DNA of 64,000 nucleotides from an uncultured Prevotella sp. (GTDB lineage: Bacteria; Bacteroidota; Bacteroidia; Bacteroidales; Bacteroidaceae), in NCBI GenBank assembly GCA_946548085.1, contig CAMNPN010000090.1, forward strand, positions 1 to 64,000, read 5' to 3'. Under the pieces are notes generated by a model. That model saw only the letters and a list, made by a program, of their open reading frames with translations, was not told the origin of the DNA and ran no database searches. Position numbers and translations under genes: made by a program. Of this stretch, positions 16,878-25,795 are shown one piece after another. Position 1 is the stretch's first letter. Each line of letters opens with the position of its first letter.

Positions 16878-18533
16878 ATGAAAGAGAAAGTTGTCATTTA
16901 CCAGATCTTCACTCGCCTATATGGGAATAAGAATACGACGAGGAAAGAGAATGGAACAATAGAGGAGAACGGTTGTGGAAAACTGAATGACTTCACGCCC
17001 AGCACCCTGAAGAAAATCAGGGAGATGGGCGTGAGCCATATTTGGTATACGGGTGTCATACGGCATGCCACCCAGACGGATTACTCTGCCTATGGTATAC
17101 CCCTTCAGCATCCTGCCATCGTGAAAGGTCGGGCAGGGTCGCCTTATGCCATTACAGACTACTATGATATTGATCCCGACCTGGCCACTGATGTGGACAA
17201 ACGCATGCAGGAGTTCGAGCAACTCGTTGAGCGGACTCACAAGGCAGGCATGAAAGTGATTATCGACTTTGTACCCAACCATGTGGCCCGTCAGTATCAC
17301 TCCGTCTGCAAGCCAGAGGGTGTGAAGGACCTTGGAGAAGATGACAACCCTCAGCATGGTTTCGATCCACAAAACAACTTCTATTATTGTCCCGGTGAGC
17401 GCTTCACGCCCTATTTCGACCTCTATCACGGGCAGGATCAGCCCTATGTCGAAGAGCCGGCCAAAGCGACTGGAAATGACTGCTTCCACAATGCTCCGGG
17501 GATGAACGACTGGTATGAGACGGTCAAGCTGAATTATGGCGTAGATTATTATGCCGGACGAGTGGGGCACTTCTCTCCGATTCCGAATACATGGAGTAAG
17601 ATGACCGACATCCTGCTCTTCTGGGCCCGTAAGGGTATCGACGGCTTCAGGTGCGATATGGCAGAGATGGTGCCCGCTGAATTCTGGCGATGGGCTACCG
17701 ATAAGGTGAAGTTCGCTCACCCTGACATCGTATTCATCGGCGAGGTGTACAATCCCGCTGAATACCGTAACTACCTGGGTGCAGGCTTCGACTACCTCTA
17801 CGACAAGGTGGGCATGTACGACACGCTGCGTGAGGTCATCCGTGGTAACCAACCCGCCGGCGCCATCACATCCGCCTGGCAGCAGACTGACGATATCCGT
17901 GACCATATGCTCTATTTCCTTGAGAACCACGACGAGCAGCGTATTGCCAGTAGCTTCTTTGCCGGCGACGGCAGGCGAGGGGTGCCTGGTCTGGTTGTGT
18001 CGGCCCTGCTACAGCAGAATCCGCTCATGATCTATGCTGGTCAGGAGTATGGTGAGTGTGGCATGGACAAGGAGGGCTTCAGTGGTCACGACGGTCGGAC
18101 AACCATTTTCGACTATTGGAGTATCGACACGCTCGTGCGTGCTGCCACCCGCAGGCTGACCAAGGATGAGAAAGGTCTGAAGGATATATATAATAAGGTG
18201 TGCCAGATTGCTGTAAGCGAGAAAGCCGTTGCCGAGGGCGTATCGTTCGATTTGATGTACGTCAACGGCGACTATCACCGCCAGTATGCCTTCATGCGTA
18301 AGGCCGGCAGCGAGGTGCTGCTTGTCGTTGTGAACTTCGACGATCTGCCCTCCACGATGGATGTCACCATCCCAGCCCATGCCTTCGACTATCTGAAACT
18401 CAAGGAGCGCAAGAGTGTCAATGCCGTCGACCTCATCAGCGGCAAGGAGATCAAGCGCACGTTGACGCGTGACTGTTATATCTCCGTCGACCTGGAACCT
18501 CTTGGCGCTGTCGTCCTGAAGTTTAAGGCTTAA
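16878..18533 (+). CDS. Cytoplasmic GH13 alpha-amylase family enzyme
   Basis: A 551-residue alpha-glucan hydrolase or transferase without signal peptide. GH13 conserved regions: DFVPNHV (region I), GFRCDMAEM with the nucleophile Asp near residue 260 (II), FIGEVYN with the acid/base Glu (III) and FLENHDEQR (IV). A C-terminal beta domain follows (LMYVNGDYHRQYAFMRKAGSEVLLVVVNFDD). Being cytoplasmic, it most likely trims glycogen or maltodextrins together with the synthase and phosphorylase upstream, although a housekeeping terminator and fabD separate them. Product type cannot be assigned. Confidence 0.9.
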   Translation: MKEKVVIYQIFTRLYGNKNTTRKENGTIEENGCGKLNDFTPSTLKKIREMGVSHIWYTGVIRHATQTDYSAYGIPLQHPAIVKGRAGSPYAITDYYDIDPDLATDVDKRMQEFEQLVERTHKAGMKVIIDFVPNHVARQYHSVCKPEGVKDLGEDDNPQHGFDPQNNFYYCPGERFTPYFDLYHGQDQPYVEEPAKATGNDCFHNAPGMNDWYETVKLNYGVDYYAGRVGHFSPIPNTWSKMTDILLFWARKGIDGFRCDMAEMVPAEFWRWATDKVKFAHPDIVFIGEVYNPAEYRNYLGAGFDYLYDKVGMYDTLREVIRGNQPAGAITSAWQQTDDIRDHMLYFLENHDEQRIASSFFAGDGRRGVPGLVVSALLQQNPLMIYAGQEYGECGMDKEGFSGHDGRTTIFDYWSIDTLVRAATRRLTKDEKGLKDIYNKVCQIAVSEKAVAEGVSFDLMYVNGDYHRQYAFMRKAGSEVLLVVVNFDDLPSTMDVTIPAHAFDYLKLKERKSVNAVDLISGKEIKRTLTRDCYISVDLEPLGAVVLKFKA

Positions 18534-18563
18534 ATAGTAAATACGAATATTGATAGAAACGAT

Positions 18564-19028
18564 ATGGCTGACTATCTGTTGAACGAGCACAATAAGGAAG
18601 AGTTTCCCCCAGCACATACGGCGGAGCACCTGCTGAACCAGACGATGATCCGTCTGTTTGGCTGTGAGCGCTCGTATAATGCCCACATCGAGCGGAAGAA
18701 AAGTAAGATGAGCTTCCATCTCGACCATAAGCCCTCGCGGCAGGAGGAGAAGGAGATAGAGCGGCGGATGAATGAGCTGATAGAGGAAGACCTGCCTGTG
18801 ACATTTGAGTTCGTGACGCGTGACGAGTTGCCGGAAGAGATAGACCCCAGTCGCCTTCCGGAAGATGTGTCGGAGACAATCCGTCTGGTACGCATTGGTG
18901 ACTATGATGTCTGTCCCTGCATCGGCAAGCACGTAAGGAGCACGTCGCAGATAGGCCGCTTCGAGATGCTGGGCACTAACTGGGACGAGCATGAGCGCTC
19001 GTTCAGGGTTCGCTTTAAGATTGTCTGA
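18564..19028 (+). CDS. AlaX-like tRNA-editing domain protein
   Basis: A 154-residue stand-alone version of the second additional domain of threonyl/alanyl-tRNA synthetases, which hydrolyses mischarged tRNA. Metal-binding motifs are present: HTAEHLL (HxxxH) near residue 18 and CPCIGKHV (C-x3-H) near residue 117. The protein is shorter than AlaX-M and lacks the N-terminal glycine-rich domain, so it would be an AlaX-S-like trans-editing factor. Substrate (Ser- or Gly-tRNA-Ala, or other) is not readable. It lies 30 bases after the GH13 gene. Confidence 0.8.
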   Translation: MADYLLNEHNKEEFPPAHTAEHLLNQTMIRLFGCERSYNAHIERKKSKMSFHLDHKPSRQEEKEIERRMNELIEEDLPVTFEFVTRDELPEEIDPSRLPEDVSETIRLVRIGDYDVCPCIGKHVRSTSQIGRFEMLGTNWDEHERSFRVRFKIV

Positions 19029-19030
19029 AA

Positions 19031-19093
19031 CTACGAATTACACGAATTATAATCGTCGCTTGCGGCGATTGACATAATTCGTGCAATTCGTAG
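19031..19093. terminator. Long inverted repeat between convergent genes
   Basis: Bases 19031-19050 and 19074-19093 are complementary over 20 positions with one mismatch, and the inner 19051-19070 forms a further hairpin. The arms are built of a nine-base period. It probably terminates both convergent transcripts, but the arms resemble the repeat-arm palindromes elsewhere in the window. Confidence 0.6.
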
Positions 19094-19100
19094 TAGATAA

Positions 19101-20165
19101 CTATTCTTGCTTCGTGGCGATGTGCATGAAGACCGGATAGTGGTCGGAATAACTCAGTTCCTTCTTGTAATAGGAGAGTCCTTTGAGTCCCTTGTCGTGG
19201 AAGATATAGTCGATGCGTACGCGCTTGTCACCGCGGTAGGTGTACATAAATCCGCTGCCGCACTCCTTGAAACCATCAATCTTGTCGCCAAGCATCGTAT
19301 TATAGACATAGGAATAGGGCACATCGTTGAAGTCACCACATACAATGACGGGTGCCTCAGACGCTCTCATGTCCATCGCCAGCATGTTGGCCTGGCCGGA
19401 GCGGGCAATCATGCCCAGCGTGTAGCTGCCATAGATGGCGTTGATGAGGGCGTTGCCCTGTACCTCAACCCCTTTCTTCGCCAGCTTGGATGCCTGATGC
19501 AATGTGCTGTTGATACCCGTTGTCTCGAGGTGTACATTATAGATACGGTAGATGTTGTCGTTGATATTGACTTCGACCCACATGGCACTGTTGTTCGTCT
19601 GTTCAAAATCTATGTTCTTCTTGTTGACGATAGGATAGCGGCTGTAGATGACCATGTCGTTGTTGCCGAAAGCGGAGTGGGGGAAGTAGTCCTTATACGA
19701 GTCGGAGTTCTTCTTGTCGCCGCTGAAGTCATTGTACTCCTGGAAACAGACGATATCCACCTTCTGGCGTTTCATCTCAGAGAGGATGTCCTGTGCAATG
19801 AATCCGGTTGTCTCTCCAGAGAAACGTGCGACGTTGTAGGTGGCAAGCTTGATGCCCGATTTGACATCGGCCTTCTCGTCGGTAGAACCCAGCTGGAAGA
19901 GGGTGCCTATATAGGGTATGCAACAGAGCAGGGTAATGAAAGGCATGAGTGCCCAATGGAAGCGCAGCCTGACGAGCCAGTAGATGAGAAAGACGACGTT
20001 GGCGATGATAAGCAAGGGCAGCGCGTAGACGAGCATCGCACGGGCTGTGTTGCCCGCTGGCTGTACATCACCCCCGAATAGTCCCACAAATGTAAAGATC
20101 ATCAACACGAAGGAGATGATCAGCATCATAAGCGAAAAGTATTTCTGAACTGCAAGCTTTCCCAT
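19101..20165 (-). CDS. Membrane-anchored endonuclease/exonuclease/phosphatase family protein
   Basis: A 354-residue protein. Residues 10-95 hold three hydrophobic segments, and an EEP domain follows (GIKLATYNVARFSG, IVCFQEYND, YNVHLETTG, VCGDFNDVPYS, RIDYIFHDKGL, YSDHYPVFMHI). The catalytic set of Glu, Asp, Asn and His is present. The family includes nucleases and lipid or inositol phosphatases. Membrane anchoring with the catalytic part outside the core suggests a phosphodiesterase acting on membrane or periplasmic substrates, but the substrate is unknown. It is common in Bacteroidetes. Confidence 0.85.
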   Translation of the reverse strand: MGKLAVQKYFSLMMLIISFVLMIFTFVGLFGGDVQPAGNTARAMLVYALPLLIIANVVFLIYWLVRLRFHWALMPFITLLCCIPYIGTLFQLGSTDEKADVKSGIKLATYNVARFSGETTGFIAQDILSEMKRQKVDIVCFQEYNDFSGDKKNSDSYKDYFPHSAFGNNDMVIYSRYPIVNKKNIDFEQTNNSAMWVEVNINDNIYRIYNVHLETTGINSTLHQASKLAKKGVEVQGNALINAIYGSYTLGMIARSGQANMLAMDMRASEAPVIVCGDFNDVPYSYVYNTMLGDKIDGFKECGSGFMYTYRGDKRVRIDYIFHDKGLKGLSYYKKELSYSDHYPVFMHIATKQE

Positions 20166-20192
20166 AATGATTACTATATTGACGGTTGATAA

Positions 20193-21452
20193 TTAGTCGT
20201 CCTCGTGGAGATACTTCTTGACAATCTCGATAAGGTCTTCCACTTTAAATGGCTTGGCCATAAAGTCATCGCAGCCCGCCTCCTTGGCAGCGCGAATATT
20301 CTCTTCGAAGGCATAAGCACTTAGCGCAATGACGGGCGTGGAGGATACTTCCTTGATGATGCGGGTGGCATCGAGGCCATTCATGCCTGGCATGCGGATG
20401 TCCATCAGAATCAGGTCGGGCTTCTCATCCTCATTGATGGTGACGGCTTCAATACCATTGTGTGCACGCAACAACTTATAGCGCTTCTGGAGCACTATCT
20501 TCACCAGTTCATAGTTGTGATCCTCATCCTCGGCCACAAGGATGGTCTTGGTGTCTAAATCGTCTGTGCGGCCACTGATACGAATGGTCCTGACGCTTGT
20601 CGTCGTAGTTTCCTTGTTCTGCTCCAAGCCTCCGATACTTCCCTCGAAAGGCATGGTGAAGGTGAAGGTAGAACCCTTTCCCACCTCAGACTCCACTTTC
20701 AGCGTGCCCCCCATCTTCTCTACAATAATCTTACAGAGGGGGAGTCCCAGACCATAACCGTTTTTGTTGGTTTCAGCATCGCGGGATACGTAGGTTTCGA
20801 AGATATGGTCAAGGTCTTCTTTGGCAATACCGCTACCCGTATCGCTGACATACATCTCAATGGTATGTCCCTCGTCAAGCATCCGATAGCCATAGGATAT
20901 GACGCCCTGGTGGGTGTGCTTCAGAGAATTGCTGATGAGATTGGAAAAGACCTGTATGAGCCGGTTGGCATCAGTGTTCATCGTCACATTCATCGTAGGC
21001 TCGCTCCACTCCAGCTTTACCGTGTCAGGGCAGCGGAACTTAAACAGATTCATGATGCTGTTACAGAGCTGATTGAGGTCGGTAGGGCTCTTCTTCATGA
21101 CAATCTCTCCCGATTCAACACGCGACAAGTCGAGAATCTCGTTGACGAGGCTCTGCAGACGGTTGTTGTTGCTCTCGATGATCTCGAAATATTTCATACG
21201 GTCTTCCTGAGCGTCGGTCTCAATGATGACTCTCGAAAAACCCTCAATAGCGTTTAGTGGTGTGCGTATTTCATGGCTCATGTTGGCCAGGAAAAGGGAT
21301 TTCATCTTACTTGCCTTTTCAGCTTTCTGAGCCTTTTCTTCGTATTCTTTCAGTTTCTTGTTTGCAATCGCGAGCTGCTCGTTGGCTAATTGAAGCTTTC
21401 TGCTCGCGTCGGCAAATTTCTGCAATAATATCTCTCTCTCGTCTTTTTCCAT
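20193..21452 (-). CDS. Hybrid histidine kinase without sensor domain
   Basis: A 419-residue signalling protein: an N-terminal coiled coil (residues 5-48), HisKA with phospho-acceptor His60 in MSHEIRTPL, a HATPase domain (N box NLISNSLKHT, G1 DTGSGI, G2 GYGLGLPL), and a C-terminal receiver with phospho-acceptor Asp351 in LMDIRMPG. There is no transmembrane segment, PAS or GAF domain, so input must arrive through the coiled coil or a partner. No response regulator with an output domain lies nearby. A TACCTTTG box on the coding strand lies at 21480-21487. Confidence 0.92.
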   Translation of the reverse strand: MEKDEREILLQKFADASRKLQLANEQLAIANKKLKEYEEKAQKAEKASKMKSLFLANMSHEIRTPLNAIEGFSRVIIETDAQEDRMKYFEIIESNNNRLQSLVNEILDLSRVESGEIVMKKSPTDLNQLCNSIMNLFKFRCPDTVKLEWSEPTMNVTMNTDANRLIQVFSNLISNSLKHTHQGVISYGYRMLDEGHTIEMYVSDTGSGIAKEDLDHIFETYVSRDAETNKNGYGLGLPLCKIIVEKMGGTLKVESEVGKGSTFTFTMPFEGSIGGLEQNKETTTTSVRTIRISGRTDDLDTKTILVAEDEDHNYELVKIVLQKRYKLLRAHNGIEAVTINEDEKPDLILMDIRMPGMNGLDATRIIKEVSSTPVIALSAYAFEENIRAAKEAGCDDFMAKPFKVEDLIEIVKKYLHEDD

Positions 21453-21528
21453 TTCTGTCCAAAACTACCGTAGATTTTGCAAAGGTACGAAATAATTTTG
21501 AAACATAAATAAAAATAACGTAAAAACT

Positions 21529-22704
21529 TTAGCTCCTTTTTGCTTTTTCCCATGTTCCACTCTTTCCATGGCTCTTTAAATAGGCCATTCCGCGGAAAAC
21601 GTTAAAATTCATGAATACAAAATAATAGACAGTGTAAAGGAGTTTGTTTTTATATCCGTAGCGGTTCAATAGCCATCCAGCCAGTGCCATGAGGTAGAAG
21701 AGGACTTGAAGAACAAGCATCACCGTGTAGATGGTGGAGGCACCCATGGCCACAAGGGCAATATTGGCGAGCAGCAACAGTACCATCGCTATGGGAGTGA
21801 CGCTCCACCGGAGCACTCGGTGGCTTACATACTGGAACGTGACTAACGGCTGGCGCAGGGGGTTGAGCATGGAGCGAAGCCACCAGATGCTCTGTAGTCC
21901 ACCAGCGGCAATGCGGCGCTTGCGCTTCGATTCTTCGTAGATGTTGGCTGAGCCATACTCTCTTGCAAATGCATCTGAGGTATATGCGATGCGCTTACCA
22001 GCCTGTACGACGTACATTGAAAGCATGAAATCATCGAGCAGGGCTTCGTCGGGCACTTCGCGACAGTACTGTGGGTCGATGGCATAGAGTTCTCCGGCAG
22101 CTCCCATCGCCGAGTATAATTCACTATCCCAGCGCTTCAGCGTGCTCTCATAGCGCCAATAGAGCCCCTCTCCTTCAGAGGCCATCTCACCAGCCTTCCG
22201 GGCAGCCACCCGTTTCTCTCCTGACACGCATCCAACCGCTGGGTTGCTAAAGAGTCTTGCGATCTCTCGGAGCGCGCCGCTATTGATCATCGTGTTAGCG
22301 TCGGTGAAGGTTACATAACGGGTTTTCAGCTCTCTTAGTCCGTGCTTCAGCGCTGCTGTTTTACCTTTGCGCTCTGGACTGAAGACGATGTCCACTTCTG
22401 GATAGGCGGCCAACAGCTCGTTCGTGCGGTCGTTGCTGCCATCGGTGACCCACATGATGCGGAGCTTGTCCTTGGGATAGTCAAGTTCCAGGGTGTTGGC
22501 CATTTTCTCCTTGACAATGTCTTCCTCATTGTAAGCACAAATCATGAGGGTCATGGTGGGCAACTCGCTGTCAGCCGGCATCACGGCCTGAAGGGGTGCG
22601 CCCTTCAGTTGCCGTTTCAGCCAGATGATGATGTATAATAATATTCCATAGCCAATATAGGTATAGAACACGATGAACAGCGCAATCCAAAAGACGATCT
22701 TCAT
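21529..22704 (-). CDS. Membrane glycosyltransferase, GT2 family
   Basis: A 391-residue processive-type glycosyltransferase. One N-terminal membrane segment, a GT2 domain (TLMICAYNEEDIV, WVTDGSNDRTNELL, FTDANTMIN as the DxD-like element, CVSGEKRV, a YRWE-type element and RRIAAGGLQSIWWL), and three or four C-terminal membrane segments. It resembles cellulose- or hyaluronan-synthase-like proteins that build surface polysaccharide. No co-operonic polysaccharide genes lie next to it. Its leader contains long heptamer-repeat arms. Confidence 0.88.
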   Translation of the reverse strand: MKIVFWIALFIVFYTYIGYGILLYIIIWLKRQLKGAPLQAVMPADSELPTMTLMICAYNEEDIVKEKMANTLELDYPKDKLRIMWVTDGSNDRTNELLAAYPEVDIVFSPERKGKTAALKHGLRELKTRYVTFTDANTMINSGALREIARLFSNPAVGCVSGEKRVAARKAGEMASEGEGLYWRYESTLKRWDSELYSAMGAAGELYAIDPQYCREVPDEALLDDFMLSMYVVQAGKRIAYTSDAFAREYGSANIYEESKRKRRIAAGGLQSIWWLRSMLNPLRQPLVTFQYVSHRVLRWSVTPIAMVLLLLANIALVAMGASTIYTVMLVLQVLFYLMALAGWLLNRYGYKNKLLYTVYYFVFMNFNVFRGMAYLKSHGKSGTWEKAKRS

Positions 22705-22707
22705 TTT

Positions 22708-22860
22708 GTTTACGGTTTACAGTAAATGTTTACAGTTTACAGTTTACGGTTTACAGATGAATACATTTGTAGGCAGAGAGTAACTTTGCCGGTTACTGCT
22801 GGCTGTGAGTGGCTTTGCTTGGTAATCATCTGTAAACTGTAAACCGTAAACTGTAAACTC
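22708..22860. repeat. Inverted heptamer arrays (GTTTACA type) around a 66-base core
   Basis: The left arm, about 22708-22760, is made of GTTTACA/GTTTACG heptamers. The right arm, 22827-22860, is nearly its reverse complement. Together they could form a very long hairpin upstream of the GT2 gene and downstream of rng. No gene fits between. Confidence 0.75.
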
Positions 22861-22869
22861 AAATAATTC

Positions 22870-24441
22870 TCAACTGTCCGTCTCTTCCTGCATATCGATA
22901 AACTGCTTGTTGCTGTCGTAGAACTCGTATTGCAGGAAAGCCAATTTCTGCGAGGGTATCACACGGACGCCGAGTCCGTATTTCATTTGCCATTGGCGCT
23001 TCAGGCTGAAGACGCCTTTGTTGATGTAGGCTGCCACGTATGGATGTACGTGCAGATAGAACTTCTTGATACCAATCTTGTTAACCAGATTGTCAATCTT
23101 ATTCTCTAATGTGTCCGTAAAGAGGATGCTGGACTTGATAGTGCCTTTTCCGAAGCAGGTGGGACAGGTCTCCTCTACGTTCACCGTCATGGCTGGCCTC
23201 ACTCGCTGGCGGGTGATCTGCATCAGTCCGAACTTCGACAGCGGTAGGATGTTGTGCTTGGCACGATCCTTCTGCATATTCTTGCACATCCGCTCGTAAA
23301 GTAGCTGACGGTCTTCTGGCAGCTTCATATCAATGAAGTCTACGATGATGATGCCGCCCATGTCTCGAAGCCGTAACTGGCGTGCCAGCTCGTCGGCAGC
23401 ACCCAGATTCGTTTCCAGGGCGTTTGCTTCCTGACCGTTCTCCTTCTTGATGCGTGTGCCGCTGTTTACGTCTACTACGTGCATAGCCTCGGTCGTCTCG
23501 ATGATAAGATAGGCGCCGTGCTTGTAGTTGACGGTCTTTCCAAATCCAGATTTCAGCTGTTTGGTGACGTTGAAATTGTCGAAGATAGGTACTGAGCCAT
23601 TGTATAGCTTGACAATTTCTTTTTTCTCTGGAGCGATAATCCCCAGATAGTTCTTGATTTCGTCGAAGATTTGAGCGTCGTTGATATGGATACCATCATA
23701 GGTGGGATTGAAAAGATCACGAAGCAATGCCACAGATCTGCTTTCCTCCTCAAAACAGAGCTTAGGAAGTTCCGTCGTCTTCTGTACTTTCGTGATGGTG
23801 TCTTCCCAACGTTTGAGCAACACTTTCAATTCTGCATCGAGTTCTGCAGCGCGCTTCCCTTCGGCCACCGTGCGGACGATGACACCGAAATTCTTCGGCT
23901 TGATACTTTGGATCAGCTGTTTCAGACGGCTACGCTCCTCACCACGCTTGATCTTTGTCGAGACGGATACGCTGTCGTCAAAGGGTATCAGTACCAGATA
24001 GCGCCCTGCGAAACTGAGTTCGCACGTCAGGCGCGGACCTTTGGTGTTGATAGGTTCCTTGACAATCTGGACGAGGAGTTCCTGGCCTACTTTCAGTGTG
24101 TTGGCAATACTCCCGTCTTTTTTCAGCTCTGGCTGGATGTTGGCCTTCTGGATAGGATAAAGCTTCTTCCGGTCGCTAACTACCTGTTTAAGGTATTTCT
24201 CAAAAGAATAAAACTGACTTCCCAGGTCAAGATAGTGCAAGAAAGCTACGCGCTCTGCACCGACATCGACGAAGCAGGCATTCAGTCCGGGCATGATCTT
24301 CTTGACCTTTGCCGCGTAGATGTTGCCTACCGAGAACGACTCGGTGCGCTGCTCCTGCTGGTATTCTACCAGCTGCTTGTCTTCGAGCAGGGCTATCGAG
24401 ATGTCTTTAGGCTGAACATCGATGATTACTTCACTTGTCAT
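22870..24441 (-). CDS. rng: Ribonuclease G/E family
   Basis: A 523-residue endoribonuclease for rRNA maturation and mRNA decay. Seen: an S1-like domain (GNIYAAKVKKIMPGLNACFVDVG), the RNase H-like catalytic core with MHVVDVNSG and IIVDFIDM (catalytic Asp residues), and the zinc-link CPTC near the C-terminus. The length matches RNase G and lacks the long scaffold tail of RNase E. It belongs to a minus-strand set with the 29-residue basic protein and HU gene upstream, an order I recall as common in Bacteroidetes. Heptamer repeats (GTAAACT type) lie directly before the start at 24452-24481. Confidence 0.93.
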   Translation of the reverse strand: MTSEVIIDVQPKDISIALLEDKQLVEYQQEQRTESFSVGNIYAAKVKKIMPGLNACFVDVGAERVAFLHYLDLGSQFYSFEKYLKQVVSDRKKLYPIQKANIQPELKKDGSIANTLKVGQELLVQIVKEPINTKGPRLTCELSFAGRYLVLIPFDDSVSVSTKIKRGEERSRLKQLIQSIKPKNFGVIVRTVAEGKRAAELDAELKVLLKRWEDTITKVQKTTELPKLCFEEESRSVALLRDLFNPTYDGIHINDAQIFDEIKNYLGIIAPEKKEIVKLYNGSVPIFDNFNVTKQLKSGFGKTVNYKHGAYLIIETTEAMHVVDVNSGTRIKKENGQEANALETNLGAADELARQLRLRDMGGIIIVDFIDMKLPEDRQLLYERMCKNMQKDRAKHNILPLSKFGLMQITRQRVRPAMTVNVEETCPTCFGKGTIKSSILFTDTLENKIDNLVNKIGIKKFYLHVHPYVAAYINKGVFSLKRQWQMKYGLGVRVIPSQKLAFLQYEFYDSNKQFIDMQEETDS

Positions 24442-24451
24442 GTCTCTTAAC

Positions 24452-24481
24452 TTGTAAACTGTAAACGGTAAACCGTAAACT
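24452..24481. repeat. Single array of GTAAACN heptamers before rng
   Basis: Four consecutive heptamers (GTAAACT, GTAAACG, GTAAACC, GTAAACT) in the leader of rng, the same family as the arms at 22708-22860. Confidence 0.65.
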
Positions 24482-24510
24482 AAAAACCGGGTTGTCTAAT
24501 AAATACGAAA

Positions 24511-24548
24511 GGGTGTGTCGCTATCCTTACGGATTAGCATACACACTC
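24511..24548 (-). terminator. Hairpin between the small basic protein gene and rng
   Basis: GTGTGT with GCTATCC pairs with GGATTAGC and ACACAC around TTAC. There is no long T-run, so it may be a processing or attenuating hairpin rather than a full terminator. Confidence 0.4.
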
Positions 24549-24579
24549 CTTTCATTTCCTTAGTGGTCACAGCAAGTGA

Positions 24580-24669
24580 TTACTTGCTCTTGTGACGATT
24601 CTTACGCAGTCTCTTCTTGCGCTTGTGAGTAGCCATCTTGTGGCCCTTCTTCTTTTTTCCGTTTGGCAT
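24580..24669 (-). CDS. 29-residue basic ribosome-associated-type protein (AURKAIP1/COX24-like)
   Basis: The minus strand from 24669 encodes a 29-residue peptide that is almost half Lys and Arg (MPNGKKKKGHKMATHKRKK, then RLRKNRHKSK). The pattern matches small Bacteroidetes proteins that databases label AURKAIP1/COX24 domain proteins, relatives of the mitochondrial small-subunit protein mS38. A role on the ribosome is therefore likely, though inferred. It lies between HU and rng, a neighbourhood that supports a real gene despite its size. Confidence 0.75.
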   Translation of the reverse strand: MPNGKKKKGHKMATHKRKKRLRKNRHKSK

Positions 24670-24713
24670 AATTGTTTATTTTTAAATGAATTCTAATAGA
24701 GTTTCTCGTTTGT

Positions 24714-24989
24714 TTACAGCATCTTTTCTAAGAAATTCTTTGCAGGCTTGAACGAAGGAATGTCACGAGCCTCAATCATCAGTGTGGTGTTCTTGGAAAT
24801 GTTACGGGCCGTCTTCTTGGCACGATGCTTGATACCGAATGTACCGAAACCGCGTAAGTAAACAGGCTCTTTGTTTTCAGCAAGACTGATGCGGATTGTT
24901 TCCATGAACGCCTCGACAGTTGTAGCAACATCTTTCTTTGCTACACCCGTTTCCTCAGCAATCTGATTGATGATGTCTGCCTTTGTCAT
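24714..24989 (-). CDS. HU/IHF-family DNA-binding protein
   Basis: A 91-residue nucleoid protein. The typical HU helices open the protein (MTKADIINQIAEETGVAKKDV), then VYLRGFGTFGIKHRAKKTARNI forms the beta arm, and SFKPAKNFLEKML ends it. It binds and bends DNA as a dimer. A TAACTTTG box on the coding strand lies at 25050-25057. Confidence 0.93.
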   Translation of the reverse strand: MTKADIINQIAEETGVAKKDVATTVEAFMETIRISLAENKEPVYLRGFGTFGIKHRAKKTARNISKNTTLMIEARDIPSFKPAKNFLEKML

Positions 24990-25761
24990 CTTGTTGTTTA
25001 TTTCTATTTATTAATAATGTGTATTTATTGATATTCTCAAATTGGACTGCAAAGTTACTGTTTTTCAGCGAGATACCGAAACATTATTGGACTTTTTTTT
25101 GTTTTTTTGGCATTTTTCTTTCCTCAGGCCTTGTAAACTTGCTCTTTTTCTCCATAAATCTCTTTTATCTTCATTTTTAGTGTTACCCCATGGCTTGTCG
25201 TTTGCCTATGGCGCAAAGGATATGATTTTGCTATCTGTATGTGGCAAAATATGGGGTACGTTCATAGGGATGCCTTCTAACACGCTCTCTGATGCCTTCT
25301 ACGATGGTAAAGGATGTCTGTTTACAGCATAAGTGATGGCACTTTAGGGGGTATAGCAGGCATTAGCGACTGCATAAAGTGCCATACTATACTCCGTTAG
25401 GAGATATTATTAACGCACTTTATCCATAGGGGGTGAAAAATGTGGTGTAAGGCTCTGATATATAATAAGTTATACAGTTTCCCAGGTGACGGAGGTGACT
25501 ATAATATGCAAAGTCGCGTATAGGAAAAATAAAAAAGTGGCACTTTAATATTTTCCTATAGAGAGATGTGTAAAACATGGTCACCTCCGTCACCTCGGAA
25601 GTGCTGTAACGCTCTCGAAATCAGGATGTTAAAGCATGTCATTCGCAAGGACTTAAGATAACACGTGAATTTTAAGGATAGGAGTGCTCTTGAAGAGTTG
25701 TCGTATCTCTTGCTGCCGAATGCGGAAGAATATCCATTCGCAGATATGAGTGACGGACTAT
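24990..25761. other. Gene-poor interval with decayed inverted-repeat elements
   Basis: Apart from the HU promoter, no convincing gene is present. An open frame at 25042-25332 has no start context or recognisable fold. The interval holds GGCACTTTA/TAAAGTGCC motifs (25338-25346, 25375-25383, 25539-25547) and a nested palindrome at 25484-25595. It may be a degraded mobile element or an untranslated RNA locus. Confidence 0.5.
25484..25595. repeat. Nested 112-base palindrome
   Basis: Outer arms 25484-25499 and 25580-25595 are perfect 16-base inverted repeats (AGGTGACGGAGGTGAC). Inner arms 25519-25531 and 25549-25560 (TATAGGAAAA type) are complementary. The spacers between outer and inner arms are 19 bases on each side, so the structure is symmetric. 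Confidence 0.8.
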
Positions 25762-25792
25762 AAAAAAATCCCCGATCTGATCGGGGATTTTC
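25762..25792 (-). terminator. thrC terminator
   Basis: AATCCCCGATC and GATCGGGGATT form a tight hairpin. Seven A at 25762-25768 give the U-run on the minus strand. Confidence 0.85.
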
Positions 25793-25795
25793 TGT

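Noticed and set aside
20193..21452. Two-component system with a DNA-binding partner nearby
   Set aside because: No response regulator with an output domain lies in the neighbourhood; the receiver is fused to the kinase.
25042..25332. 96-codon plus-strand frame before the thrC terminator
   Set aside because: It starts inside the HU promoter region and has no recognised fold or start signal; kept as part of a gene-poor interval.
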